Assembly (NCBI GenBank): GCA_963749365.1
Contig: CAVVME010000003.1
Coordinates: 62,001-126,000, forward strand
Reading direction: 5' to 3'
Length of the DNA: 64,000 nucleotides
Source: WHSW01 sp963749365
GTDB taxonomy: Bacteria; Actinomycetota; Thermoleophilia; Solirubrobacterales; 70-9
In this document: positions 13,901 to 21,512 of the stretch, piece after piece
How the letters are laid out: every line of letters starts with the position of its first letter
Position numbering within the stretch: position 1 is the first letter of the stretch
Notes under the pieces: model-generated
Database searches by the model: none
Told to the model about the DNA's origin: nothing
The model's input: only the letters and a program-made list of their open reading frames with translations
Position numbers and translations under genes: made by a program

Positions 13901-16465
13901 ATGGACGAAGCGCGGCGCGAGATGCTCGAGGCCACCACCCGCTGGGACCCGGCCGGGGCCGAGAGCCGGGTCTTCGACGCGTGGCTGGCGAGCGGCGCCT
14001 TCGATCCACCCGCCGAGGGCAGCCCGGAGGAGAACTTCTCGATCGCGATCCCGCCGCCGAACGTAACCGGGGCGCTGCACATGGGCCACGCCCTGAACGG
14101 GACGGTCCAGGACGCGCTGATCCGGATGCGGCGCATGCAGGGCCGCAACGCGCTCTGGATCCTCGGCACCGACCACGCCGGAATCGGGACCCAGATGGTG
14201 GTCGAGAAGGAGCTGCGTGCGGCGGGCACCTCGCGCGAGGAGCTCGGCCGCGACGCCTTCGTCGAGCGGGTCTGGGAGTGGCGCGAGGAGTACGGCTCGC
14301 AGATCGTCGAGCAGTACAAGCGGCTCGGCGCCTCCTGCGACTACGAGCGCGAGCGCTTCACCCTCGACGAGGCCTACGTGCGGGCCGTCTACCGGGTCTT
14401 CGTCGCCCTCCACGAGAAGGGCCTGATCTACCGCGACAACTACCTCGTCAACTGGGATCCGGGATCGCGCTCGGCGATCTCCGAGCTCGAGGTCGTCAAC
14501 CGCGAGGTCACCGACACCCTGTACTCGATCGACTACCCGATCGAGGGCTCCGAGCGGGCGCTGACGGTCGCGACGGTGCGCCCCGAGACGATGCTCGCGG
14601 ACACCGCGGTCGCGGTCAACCCCGCCGACGAGCGCTATTCGGGACTGGTCGGCGGGCACTGCCTGCTGCCGCTGGTCGGTCGGCGGCTCGAGATCATCGC
14701 CGACGAGCACGTCGACCCGGAGTTCGGTACCGGGGCGCTGAAGATCACCCCCGGACACGACCCGAATGACTTCGAGATCGGCCGCGCCCACGGGCTCGAG
14801 CAGGTCACGGTGATCGGCGAGGACGGCCGGATGAGCGCCGAGGCAGGGGAGCGGTTCGAGGGGCTCAGCAGCGCCGAAGCGTGCGAGGCGGTGGTCGTGG
14901 CGCTGCGCGACGAGGGACGGCTGCGCAGCGAAGAGCCCTACACGCACTCGGTGCCGTTCTCGGAGCGCTCCGGCGAGCGGATCGAGCCGCTGATCTCGCT
15001 GCAGTGGTTCTGCCGCATGGACGAGCTCGCGGCGCCGGCGATCGAGGCGGTCGAGCGTGACCGGGTGCGGATCGTCCCGGAGAGCTACAAGCGCGTCTAT
15101 CTCGACTGGATGCGAAGCATCAGGCCGTGGTGCGTCTCGCGCCAGCTCTGGTGGGGCCATCGGCTACCGGTCTGGTACGGGCCCGACGGTGAGCAGGTCG
15201 TCGCCGAGTCCGAGCGGCTGGCCCGCGAGGCGGCGCTCGAGCGCGGGCTCGACCCGGACTCGCTGCGTCAGGAGACCGACGTCCTCGATACCTGGTTCAG
15301 CTCCGCCCTGTGGCCGTTCGCGACCCTCGGCTGGCCCGATCAGACCCCGCACCTGCGGGCCTTCTATCCGACCAGCTTCCTGACCACGGCTCGCGAGATC
15401 ATCTTCCTCTGGGTCGCCCGGATGGTGATGATGGGGATCGAGTTCGCGGGCGACATCCCGTTTCGCGAGGTCTATGTGCACCCGGTGATCCAGGCGCCCG
15501 ACGGGCGCCGGATGTCGAAGTCGCTCGGCACCGGGATCGACCCGCTCGACGAGATCGACATCCATGGCGCCGACGCGCTGCGCTTCGGCCTGCTGGCGAT
15601 GTCCTCGACCCAGGACGTGCGCTTCTCCGCCGACCGCGTCCAGCAGGGCCGCGACCTGGCGAACAAGATGTGGAACGCATCACGGCTGGTCCTGCTCAAC
15701 GCCGGCGGATCCGCCGAGCCGCGGCCGGCGACGCCCGAGGACCGCTGGATCCTCACCCGCCTCGATGCGGTTGTGGGCGAGGTGAGCGAAAGCCTCGACC
15801 GCTACGACTTCGCCCACGCGGCGCTCGACTTCTACACCTTCTTCTGGTCGGAGTTCTGCGACTGGTACCTGGAGATGGTCAAGCCGCGCCTCTATGACGG
15901 CGATCCGGACGCGACCGCGAACCTGCTCTTCGCGCTCGACACGGTGCTTCGATTGGGTCACCCGATGATGCCGTTCGTGACCGAGGAGATCTGGGGCTAT
16001 CTGCCGGGGCGAGACGGCCTGCTGGCGGTGGCGGAGTTCCCGCAGCCCGACCCGGCGCTGGTCGACCGCGAGGCCGCGCGGGTGGTCGAGACCGGGATCG
16101 AGCGGGTGCGCCAGGTGCGGCGCTGGCGCGACCTGGTCGGGGTCCCGGCGGCCGCGGTGCTCGAAGCACGGATCGACGGGGAGCTCGAGTTCGTCTCGCG
16201 GTTGGCGCGGCTGGCGCCGGGCGAGGGCGCGGAGCCGCCGCTGGCGACGATCGGATCGGTGCAGATCCTCGCCGGGTCCGAGATCGACCGCCGCCAGGTC
16301 GAATCGCGGATCGAGGCAGAGCGCGGCCGGTTGGCCGGCGAGATCGAGCGACTCGAGCGCAAGCTCGCCAACCGGAGCTTCGCCGCCAAGGCGCCGTCGG
16401 AGGTGGTCGAGGCGGAGCGCCACAAGCTCGACCGCTATCGGGCCGAGCTCAGCGAGCTGGGATAG
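13901..16465 (+). CDS. valS: Valyl-tRNA synthetase
   Basis: An 854-residue class I synthetase that charges tRNA-Val. The HIGH-type motif is HMGH (PPPNVTGALHMGHALNG, near residue 57). The KMSKS-type motif is RMSKS (GRRMSKSLGTGIDP, near 540). The CP1 editing domain lies between them, and the C-terminal coiled-coil arm (about 790-850, rich in Glu/Arg) is present. The ATG at 13901 gives a normal N terminus. The stop overlaps or abuts folC. Confidence 0.96.
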   Translation: MDEARREMLEATTRWDPAGAESRVFDAWLASGAFDPPAEGSPEENFSIAIPPPNVTGALHMGHALNGTVQDALIRMRRMQGRNALWILGTDHAGIGTQMVVEKELRAAGTSREELGRDAFVERVWEWREEYGSQIVEQYKRLGASCDYERERFTLDEAYVRAVYRVFVALHEKGLIYRDNYLVNWDPGSRSAISELEVVNREVTDTLYSIDYPIEGSERALTVATVRPETMLADTAVAVNPADERYSGLVGGHCLLPLVGRRLEIIADEHVDPEFGTGALKITPGHDPNDFEIGRAHGLEQVTVIGEDGRMSAEAGERFEGLSSAEACEAVVVALRDEGRLRSEEPYTHSVPFSERSGERIEPLISLQWFCRMDELAAPAIEAVERDRVRIVPESYKRVYLDWMRSIRPWCVSRQLWWGHRLPVWYGPDGEQVVAESERLAREAALERGLDPDSLRQETDVLDTWFSSALWPFATLGWPDQTPHLRAFYPTSFLTTAREIIFLWVARMVMMGIEFAGDIPFREVYVHPVIQAPDGRRMSKSLGTGIDPLDEIDIHGADALRFGLLAMSSTQDVRFSADRVQQGRDLANKMWNASRLVLLNAGGSAEPRPATPEDRWILTRLDAVVGEVSESLDRYDFAHAALDFYTFFWSEFCDWYLEMVKPRLYDGDPDATANLLFALDTVLRLGHPMMPFVTEEIWGYLPGRDGLLAVAEFPQPDPALVDREAARVVETGIERVRQVRRWRDLVGVPAAAVLEARIDGELEFVSRLARLAPGEGAEPPLATIGSVQILAGSEIDRRQVESRIEAERGRLAGEIERLERKLANRSFAAKAPSEVVEAERHKLDRYRAELSELG

Positions 16466-17718
16466 CGCCGCTGGCCTGGTCCGGGCAAGACGCCGAGGCC
16501 TATCTCGGCTCGCTGGAGCCGCTGGGGATGCGGTTCGGGCTCGAGCGAATCCGCAAGCTCGTCTCGGCGCTGGGGATGCCGCAGCACCGGTTCGCCTCCG
16601 TCCACGTCGTCGGCACGAACGGGAAATCGTCGGTGACCGAGTTCACCGCGGCGTTGCTCGAGGCGCACGGCCTGCGCACGGGGGCCTATCTCTCGCCGCA
16701 TGAGGAGCGGTGGGCGGAGCGGATCCGGATCGGTGGCGCGGAGATCTCGTCGCGAGACTTCGGTGCCGCGGTCGAGCGGGTCGCCCAAGCGGTGGCGGCG
16801 GTCGCCCGCACCCTCGATCCGGGCGACGCGGTGACCCAGTTCGAGGCCGACACCGCGGCCGCGTTTGTCGCCCTGGCGGCGGCGCGGGTCGACGCGGCGG
16901 TGATCGAGGCCGGGCTCGGCGGCAGGCTCGACGCGACCAACGTGCTCCCCTCCCGGGTTACGGTGCTGACCTCGATCGGGCTCGACCACACCGAGTGGCT
17001 CGGCGATACGGAATCCGAGATCGCGTCCGAGAAGCTCGCCGTGCTTCGCGATCACACCAAGCTCGTGCTCGGGCCGGTCTCGGCACCGGTCGAGGAGCTC
17101 GCCCGGCGCAGCACCGTCGAGCGGCGCTGCGAGTTGATCTCGGTCCGCGACCTGGCGCCGGAGGTGGCTCCGGCGACCGAAGCCCCATACCTGCGGCGGA
17201 ACTTCGCCGTCGCACTGGCCGCCGCCGAGGCGTTGCTCGGCTCCCTCGATCGCGAGCGCGTCGACGCCGTTGCCGCCGGCGTCGAGCTCCCCGGCCGCGC
17301 GCAGATGCTGGCGGGGCGCCCGCCGGTGATCCTCGATGCCGCGCACAACCCCGACGCGGCGTGGGCGCTCTCCGAGGCGCTCGGGAAGCTCGCGGGTGAG
17401 CGTCCGGTGATCGCCTGCCTGGCTGCGCTCGCCGACAAGGACGCCGCCGGGATCGTGGACGCGCTCGGACCGCGGCTCGCGGGGCTGGTGGCGACCGAGA
17501 TCCCGGCCGAGCTGCTGGCCCGGGTGGCGCGCCCGGGCGCGCGAGCGTCTGCGGCCGAAGAGCTCGCGGCGGTGGCCCGCGAAGCCGGGCTCGGCTGGGT
17601 GCGCGAGGAGCCCGACCCCGTCGCCGCGATCGCCCTGGCGCGCGCACGGGCTGAAGAGCTCGACGGGGCGGTGCTCGTCACCGGCTCGCACTACCTGCTC
17701 CGCTATGCGACCGGCTAG
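16462..17718 (+). CDS. folC: Folylpolyglutamate/dihydrofolate synthase, non-canonical start
   Basis: A Mur-ligase-fold FolC that adds glutamates to folates. It has the P-loop GTNGKSSVTEF, the motif SLEPLGMRFGLERI and AHNPDAAWALSEAL. Family N-terminal sequence (AEAYLGSLEPLG) is encoded upstream of the first ATG (16528), yet no ATG, GTG or TTG lies between the last in-frame stop and 16528. The candidates are ATA at 16462, overlapping the valS stop (ATAG), or CTG at 16471. From 16462 the product is 418 residues. Confidence 0.88.
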   Translation: MAPLAWSGQDAEAYLGSLEPLGMRFGLERIRKLVSALGMPQHRFASVHVVGTNGKSSVTEFTAALLEAHGLRTGAYLSPHEERWAERIRIGGAEISSRDFGAAVERVAQAVAAVARTLDPGDAVTQFEADTAAAFVALAAARVDAAVIEAGLGGRLDATNVLPSRVTVLTSIGLDHTEWLGDTESEIASEKLAVLRDHTKLVLGPVSAPVEELARRSTVERRCELISVRDLAPEVAPATEAPYLRRNFAVALAAAEALLGSLDRERVDAVAAGVELPGRAQMLAGRPPVILDAAHNPDAAWALSEALGKLAGERPVIACLAALADKDAAGIVDALGPRLAGLVATEIPAELLARVARPGARASAAEELAAVAREAGLGWVREEPDPVAAIALARARAEELDGAVLVTGSHYLLRYATG

Positions 17719-17822
17719 CTGGTCAGCAGCGCCCAGGCGCAAGCGGATCACCGCACCCGCGCCGCGTACCGACTACCGTTCGCTTTCGATTGGATAGGGG
17801 CGCGCGCTCAGAGCTTCTCCAC

Positions 17823-17909
17823 ATGATGGGGCTGGTTGCGGCGGTCGTCGCGATCGTGATCCTCCTCTTCTTCGGCCTGGGGTACCTGTTCGGGCGCTTG
17901 TTCCTCTGA
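17823..17909 (+). CDS. 28-residue single-helix membrane microprotein
   Basis: ATGATGGGG at 17823 opens a 28-codon frame in which every codon except one ends in G or C. The product is almost entirely hydrophobic (GLVAAVVAIVILLFFGLGYL) with one Arg near the C terminus, so it forms a single membrane helix. It ends two bases before the TACACT promoter of the zinc-ribbon membrane protein gene. No homologue is recognised; it is reminiscent of small regulatory membrane peptides. Confidence 0.5.
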   Translation: MMGLVAAVVAIVILLFFGLGYLFGRLFL

Positions 17910-17910
17910 C

Positions 17911-17916
17911 TACACT
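17911..17916 (+). promoter_or_regulatory. Probable -10 (TACACT) of the zinc-ribbon membrane protein gene
   Basis: TACACT lies 13 bases before the ATG at 17930. Confidence 0.5.
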
Positions 17917-17929
17917 CGCCAACCCGCAG

Positions 17930-18640
17930 ATGCTGACAGCGCTTTTCGGAATCACGAACGACGCCCTGAACCTGGTCGTCAGCCTGATGGTCCTGTTCTT
18001 GGTCGTGCTCTGGCTGGCGCTGGTCGCTTGGACCTACTTCGACGCCCGGCGGCGGCTCGAGGACGGGTTCCTGGTCGTCTGCGCGGTCGCCTGCTCGTTC
18101 CTGTTCCCGTTCCTCGGCACGATCGTCTACTCGATCCTGCGCCCGCCAGAGTTCCTCAGCGACCGCCGCGAGCGTGAGCTCGAAATCCGCGCCTCCGAGC
18201 TGCGGGTGCGCCAGCTCGAGGAGCAGTCGTGCCCGAATTGCGAGCATCCGGTCGAGCGCAGCTTCCTCCGCTGCCCGAATTGTCGGGCGCGGATCAAGGA
18301 TCCGTGCGAGTCATGCGGCAAGCCGATCGACCCGCGGTGGGCGATCTGTCCGTACTGCGAGATGCCGCGCCGCGCCGCGGCGCCCGAGCGCCGCCCCGAG
18401 CGCCCCGAGAAGCGCCGCCGGCCGAAGCCGGCGCCGGCCTCCCAGGCCCCGCCCCAGGAGACCGTCGAGTCGTCGGAGGCCAAGCCCGCCCGGGCCGCGA
18501 CCCGCAAGCCGGCGGCGACCGCGACGAGCCCGGCCGCCGAGAAGCCGGCGCGCAAGTCGGGCGCCGCGCGCCAGACCCGATCGGGGCGGAGCTCGAAGCG
18601 CCGCACGACCAGCGCCCCGCAGCCCGAGCCTGGCGAGTAG
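17930..18640 (+). CDS. Membrane protein with double zinc ribbon and basic tail
   Basis: A 236-residue protein. Two membrane helices (about 13-35 and 47-68) precede a helical linker, then two zinc ribbons (CPNCEHPVERSFLRCPNC, then CESCGKPIDPRWAICPYC). The last 80 residues are a disordered Lys/Ala/Pro-rich tail ending QPEPGE. It is probably a cytoplasmic-facing scaffold or nucleic-acid binder; the function is unknown. Its tail composition resembles the extra tail on ribosomal protein L21 in this window. Confidence 0.78.
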   Translation: MLTALFGITNDALNLVVSLMVLFLVVLWLALVAWTYFDARRRLEDGFLVVCAVACSFLFPFLGTIVYSILRPPEFLSDRRERELEIRASELRVRQLEEQSCPNCEHPVERSFLRCPNCRARIKDPCESCGKPIDPRWAICPYCEMPRRAAAPERRPERPEKRRRPKPAPASQAPPQETVESSEAKPARAATRKPAATATSPAAEKPARKSGAARQTRSGRSSKRRTTSAPQPEPGE

Positions 18641-18676
18641 CGCCGGCGCACCCGCTCGGGTGCCGCGCGCCTGCGC

Positions 18677-18682
18677 TAGTCT
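18677..18682 (+). promoter_or_regulatory. Probable -10 (TAGTCT) of ndk
   Basis: TAGTCT lies 9 bases before the ATG at 18692. Confidence 0.5.
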
Positions 18683-18691
18683 GCCGCGCCG

Positions 18692-19099
18692 ATGGCAGAC
18701 GTCTCGCAAACCCTGATCCTGATCAAGCCGGACGCTTTCGAGCGCGGGCTCACCGGCGAGATCCTCGCCCGCTTCGAGCGCAAGGGCCTTCGGATCACGG
18801 AGCTGCGCTTGCTGCACGCCCACGAGGAGATCGCCCACCGCCACTACGAGGAGCACACCGAGAAGCCGTTCTTCGGCGAGCTGGTCTCCTTCATCACCGG
18901 CGGCCCCCTGGTCGCCGCCGTGCTCGAGGGCCACGACGCGGTGGCCGCCGCGCGCCAGCTGATCGGCGCCACCGATCCGCTCGAGGCGGCGCCGGGCTCG
19001 ATCCGCGGCAAGCACGGGCTCGAGGTCACCTTCAACCTCGTCCACGGATCGGACTCGGACGAGTCGGCGGAGCGCGAGATCGCGATCTGGTTCGGCTAG
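18692..19099 (+). CDS. ndk: Nucleoside diphosphate kinase
   Basis: A 135-residue NDK that equilibrates NTP and dNTP pools by a ping-pong phosphohistidine mechanism. The catalytic His118 lies in NLVHGSDS, and the N terminus (TLILIKPDAFERGL) is canonical. The length is normal. The maf gene follows after a 4-base gap, so the two probably form an operon controlling nucleotide pools. Confidence 0.96.
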   Translation: MADVSQTLILIKPDAFERGLTGEILARFERKGLRITELRLLHAHEEIAHRHYEEHTEKPFFGELVSFITGGPLVAAVLEGHDAVAAARQLIGATDPLEAAPGSIRGKHGLEVTFNLVHGSDSDESAEREIAIWFG

Positions 19100-19103
19100 C
19101 GCG

Positions 19104-19691
19104 ATCGCTGCCCCGCGACTGACCCTCGCCTCAGCCTCGCCCCGCCGGCGCGAGATCCTCGAGCGGCTCGGAGTCGAGTTCGAGCTCGTCGTCCCCGAGG
19201 TCAGCGAGCTCCGCAACGGCGACCCGGAGTGGGTGGTGCTCGAGAACGCTCGGCGCAAGGCGATCGCGGGTCGCGCCGCCGGAGCGGAGGAGATCGTGCT
19301 CGGGGTCGACACCGACGTCGTCCTCGGTGGCAGGCTGCTCGGAAAGCCCGAGGACGAGCAAGCGGCGCGCGACCGCTTGCACGACCTCTCGGGCCGTGAG
19401 CACGAGGTGCTCAGCGGCGTCGTCGTGCTCGACCCCGGTGCGGTGCCGGCCGAGCGATCCGCGGTCGCGCGGACCCGGGTCCGGTTCCGCGACCTCGACC
19501 CGCGCACCATCGACCTCTATCTGGCCTCCGGTGAGTGGCGGGGAAGGGCGGGCGCGTACGCGATCCAGGGCCTCGGGTCGATCCTGGTCGAGTCGATCAG
19601 CGGCGACTTCTCCAACGTCGTCGGCCTCCCGGTGCCGGCCCTGCTCGACCTGGTCCCGACGCTGCTCGAGCCGCCGCTTAGCCCCGGTTAA
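19104..19691 (+). CDS. maf: Maf-like nucleoside triphosphate pyrophosphatase, non-canonical start
   Basis: Maf proteins hydrolyse non-canonical or canonical NTPs and are linked to septum control. The diagnostic N-terminal loop LTLASASPRRREILERLG is encoded here, but the first ATG/GTG/TTG in frame is the GTG at 19233, well after it. The frame carries ATC at 19104 (four bases after the ndk stop) and CTG at 19119; one must serve as the start. From 19104 the product is 195 residues, the normal Maf length, with the family GVDTDVVL and KPEDEQAA motifs. Confidence 0.88.
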   Translation: MAAPRLTLASASPRRREILERLGVEFELVVPEVSELRNGDPEWVVLENARRKAIAGRAAGAEEIVLGVDTDVVLGGRLLGKPEDEQAARDRLHDLSGREHEVLSGVVVLDPGAVPAERSAVARTRVRFRDLDPRTIDLYLASGEWRGRAGAYAIQGLGSILVESISGDFSNVVGLPVPALLDLVPTLLEPPLSPG

Positions 19692-19740
19692 GGCTGTTCG
19701 GGCACGTTCCTCCTGCACCTGGCGGCGAACCTCGAAAACA

Positions 19741-19763
19741 CTAAGGTGAAGGTTTACCCTTAG
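19741..19763 (+). promoter_or_regulatory. Near-palindrome upstream of the mre operon
   Basis: CTAAGG (19741-19746) is mirrored by CCTTAG (19758-19763) in a locally AT-richer stretch. A TACCCT hexamer lies inside it (19755-19760). It could be an operator overlapping an upstream promoter, or the base of a small hairpin. Confidence 0.35.
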
Positions 19764-19811
19764 GGAAATCCACTGGCCTCGATCACGGCTTGAGGCCTCG
19801 GATGCAAGCGC

Positions 19812-19817
19812 TACACT
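19812..19817 (+). promoter_or_regulatory. Probable -10 (TACACT) of the mreC operon
   Basis: TACACT lies 6 bases before an ATG at 19824, and mreC starts at 19942, so the operon would carry a leader of about 118 bases. Inside this leader is a 21-codon frame (19867-19932) in frame with mreC and closed by TAG 9 bases before its GTG. Confidence 0.45.
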
Positions 19818-19941
19818 CGGCCGATGATCCGGGCCTCGCGCCAGCGGCCCGATCGCCTGATTTCGCATGGGCAGCCCGAACCCCCGATCCGAGTTCCCGC
19901 CGGGGCGTCCCCGGACGGGGATCGCCGTCTAGGCCCGCGCC

Positions 19942-20856
19942 GTGTACCGCAAGCAGGTACGCCGGCGCCGGGCGATCCTGGTCGGCTTGATCGTGGTCTC
20001 GCTCGTACTGCTCTCGAGCCACTTCTCCGAGGCGGAGAGCGGCCCGCTGCACGCGATCCAACGCGGGGTCGCGACCATCCTCTCGCCGGTCGGCGAGGTC
20101 GCGGAGCGGGCGTTGAAGCCGGTCCGCGACCTGCTCGACTGGTTCGATGAGACGTTCGAGGCCCGAGGCGAGAACGAGGAGCTGCGGGCGGAGGTCGCCG
20201 AGCTGCGGGCGCAGGTGGCCGCCGGGCGCGACGCGGCCTCCGAGAATGCCGACCTGAAGCGGATGCTGGGGCTCGACCGCAGCGTCGCGCTCGGCGGCTT
20301 CGATCCGGTCACGGCGCGCGTCGTCGGCCGATCGCCGACGGTCTGGTTCTCGAGCGTGACGATCAGCGAGGGGACGAACGCCGGGGTCGAGGTCAACGAC
20401 GCGGTGATCAACGCCGACGGGCTGGTCGGGCGGATCCGCGAGGCGACCGGCGCCAGCGCCCAGGTCGAGCTGATCACCGACCCCGACAACGCCGTCTCGG
20501 CCGAGGCGCTGCCGACGACCGACATCGACGACGCGATCGAGACCGCGCTCTTCTCCGAGAACCCGACCGGGATCGTCGCCCCGGTGGCCGGCGACCCCGA
20601 CGACCTGCTGCTCGACTTCATCGACGACACCGAGCCGATCGAGGAGAACCAGACCCTGATCACCGCCGGCTGGTCGAACGGCGTCGTCTCCTCCGCCTAT
20701 CCGCCCGGGATCCCGATCGGTGAGGTGAGCCAGATCGACGTCGGCGAGGAGGGCGACTTCCAGCGCGTCCACGTGACCCCGTTCGCCGATCTGCGCAACC
20801 TCGAGTACGTCCAGGTATTGACCGGCGGGCGCGAGCGCCCGGGGGTCCCCGGATGA
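19942..20856 (+). CDS. mreC: Rod shape-determining protein MreC
   Basis: A 304-residue MreC. An N-terminal membrane helix (about 12-30) is followed by a coiled coil (residues 70-100, ENEELRAEVAELRAQV) and a periplasm-side double beta-barrel domain containing GRSPTVWFSSVTISEG and DGLVGRI. MreC links the MreB filament to PBP2 in the elongasome. It overlaps mreD by 4 bases. No mreB is immediately upstream, which is unusual for this operon. Confidence 0.92.
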   Translation: MYRKQVRRRRAILVGLIVVSLVLLSSHFSEAESGPLHAIQRGVATILSPVGEVAERALKPVRDLLDWFDETFEARGENEELRAEVAELRAQVAAGRDAASENADLKRMLGLDRSVALGGFDPVTARVVGRSPTVWFSSVTISEGTNAGVEVNDAVINADGLVGRIREATGASAQVELITDPDNAVSAEALPTTDIDDAIETALFSENPTGIVAPVAGDPDDLLLDFIDDTEPIEENQTLITAGWSNGVVSSAYPPGIPIGEVSQIDVGEEGDFQRVHVTPFADLRNLEYVQVLTGGRERPGVPG

Positions 20857-21512
20857 TCGTCACCCGGCGGATCGGCCTGCGGATCGCGCTCATCGTCCTC
20901 GTCGCGGTGATCGTCCAGGTCTCGTTCTTCTCCTACGTCACCGTCTTCGGTGCGAGCCCGAACCTGATCTCGGTCGTGGTCGCGGTGCTCGGGCTGCTCG
21001 GGGGCGCGGTGATCGGTGCGGTCTGCGGCTTCGCCGCCGGCCTCCTGCTCGACTCCCTCCTCCTGCAGACGCTCGGGCTCTCCTCGCTCGCGCTGCTCCT
21101 GGTCGGTTACCTGGGCGGGCGCTACCGCGAGAGCTTCGAGATCGGCGGCGGGATGGTCGCCGCCCTGCTGGTCGGAGGCCTGGCGATGCTCGGCGCCGCC
21201 GCCTTCGCCGCGATCCAGCTCCTGCTCGGGGTCGACGCCGAGGTCAGCATCGTCTTCCTGCGCGAGATTGTCGTCCAGGGGATCCTGGCCGTGCTGCTCG
21301 CGCTGCCGCTCTACCCGCTGGTCCGCCGCATCCTCGCTCCGGCGCTGGTCGACTACGAGCCGTCGGGCCGCGCTTCTCTCGCCGGCCTCGGCCGGCGCGG
21401 TACGAGCGGCCGGCAGCGCCAGGCCGCCACCGCGGCAGCCGAGCACGAGGGGCGCCGCCTGCGCCGCCGCGCGCCCCGCCGCGGGCGGCCGGTGCGCGGA
21501 GGGGTCGGCTGA
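20853..21512 (+). CDS. mreD: Rod shape-determining protein MreD
   Basis: A 219-residue membrane protein with about five hydrophobic helices in the first 165 residues (family pattern NLISVVVAVLGLLGGAVIGA and GFAAGLLLDSLL). A basic disordered tail of about 50 Arg-rich residues follows, longer than in typical MreD. It sits between mreC and the PBP2 gene, overlapping both by 1-4 bases. Confidence 0.88.
   Translation: MIVTRRIGLRIALIVLVAVIVQVSFFSYVTVFGASPNLISVVVAVLGLLGGAVIGAVCGFAAGLLLDSLLLQTLGLSSLALLLVGYLGGRYRESFEIGGGMVAALLVGGLAMLGAAAFAAIQLLLGVDAEVSIVFLREIVVQGILAVLLALPLYPLVRRILAPALVDYEPSGRASLAGLGRRGTSGRQRQAATAAAEHEGRRLRRRAPRRGRPVRGGVG

Noticed and set aside
19824..20150. Frame starting at an ATG placed perfectly for leaderless translation before mreC
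   Set aside because: After 40 codons it continues out of frame inside mreC with Arg/Gly-rich sequence. The hexamer more likely serves the mreC transcript.
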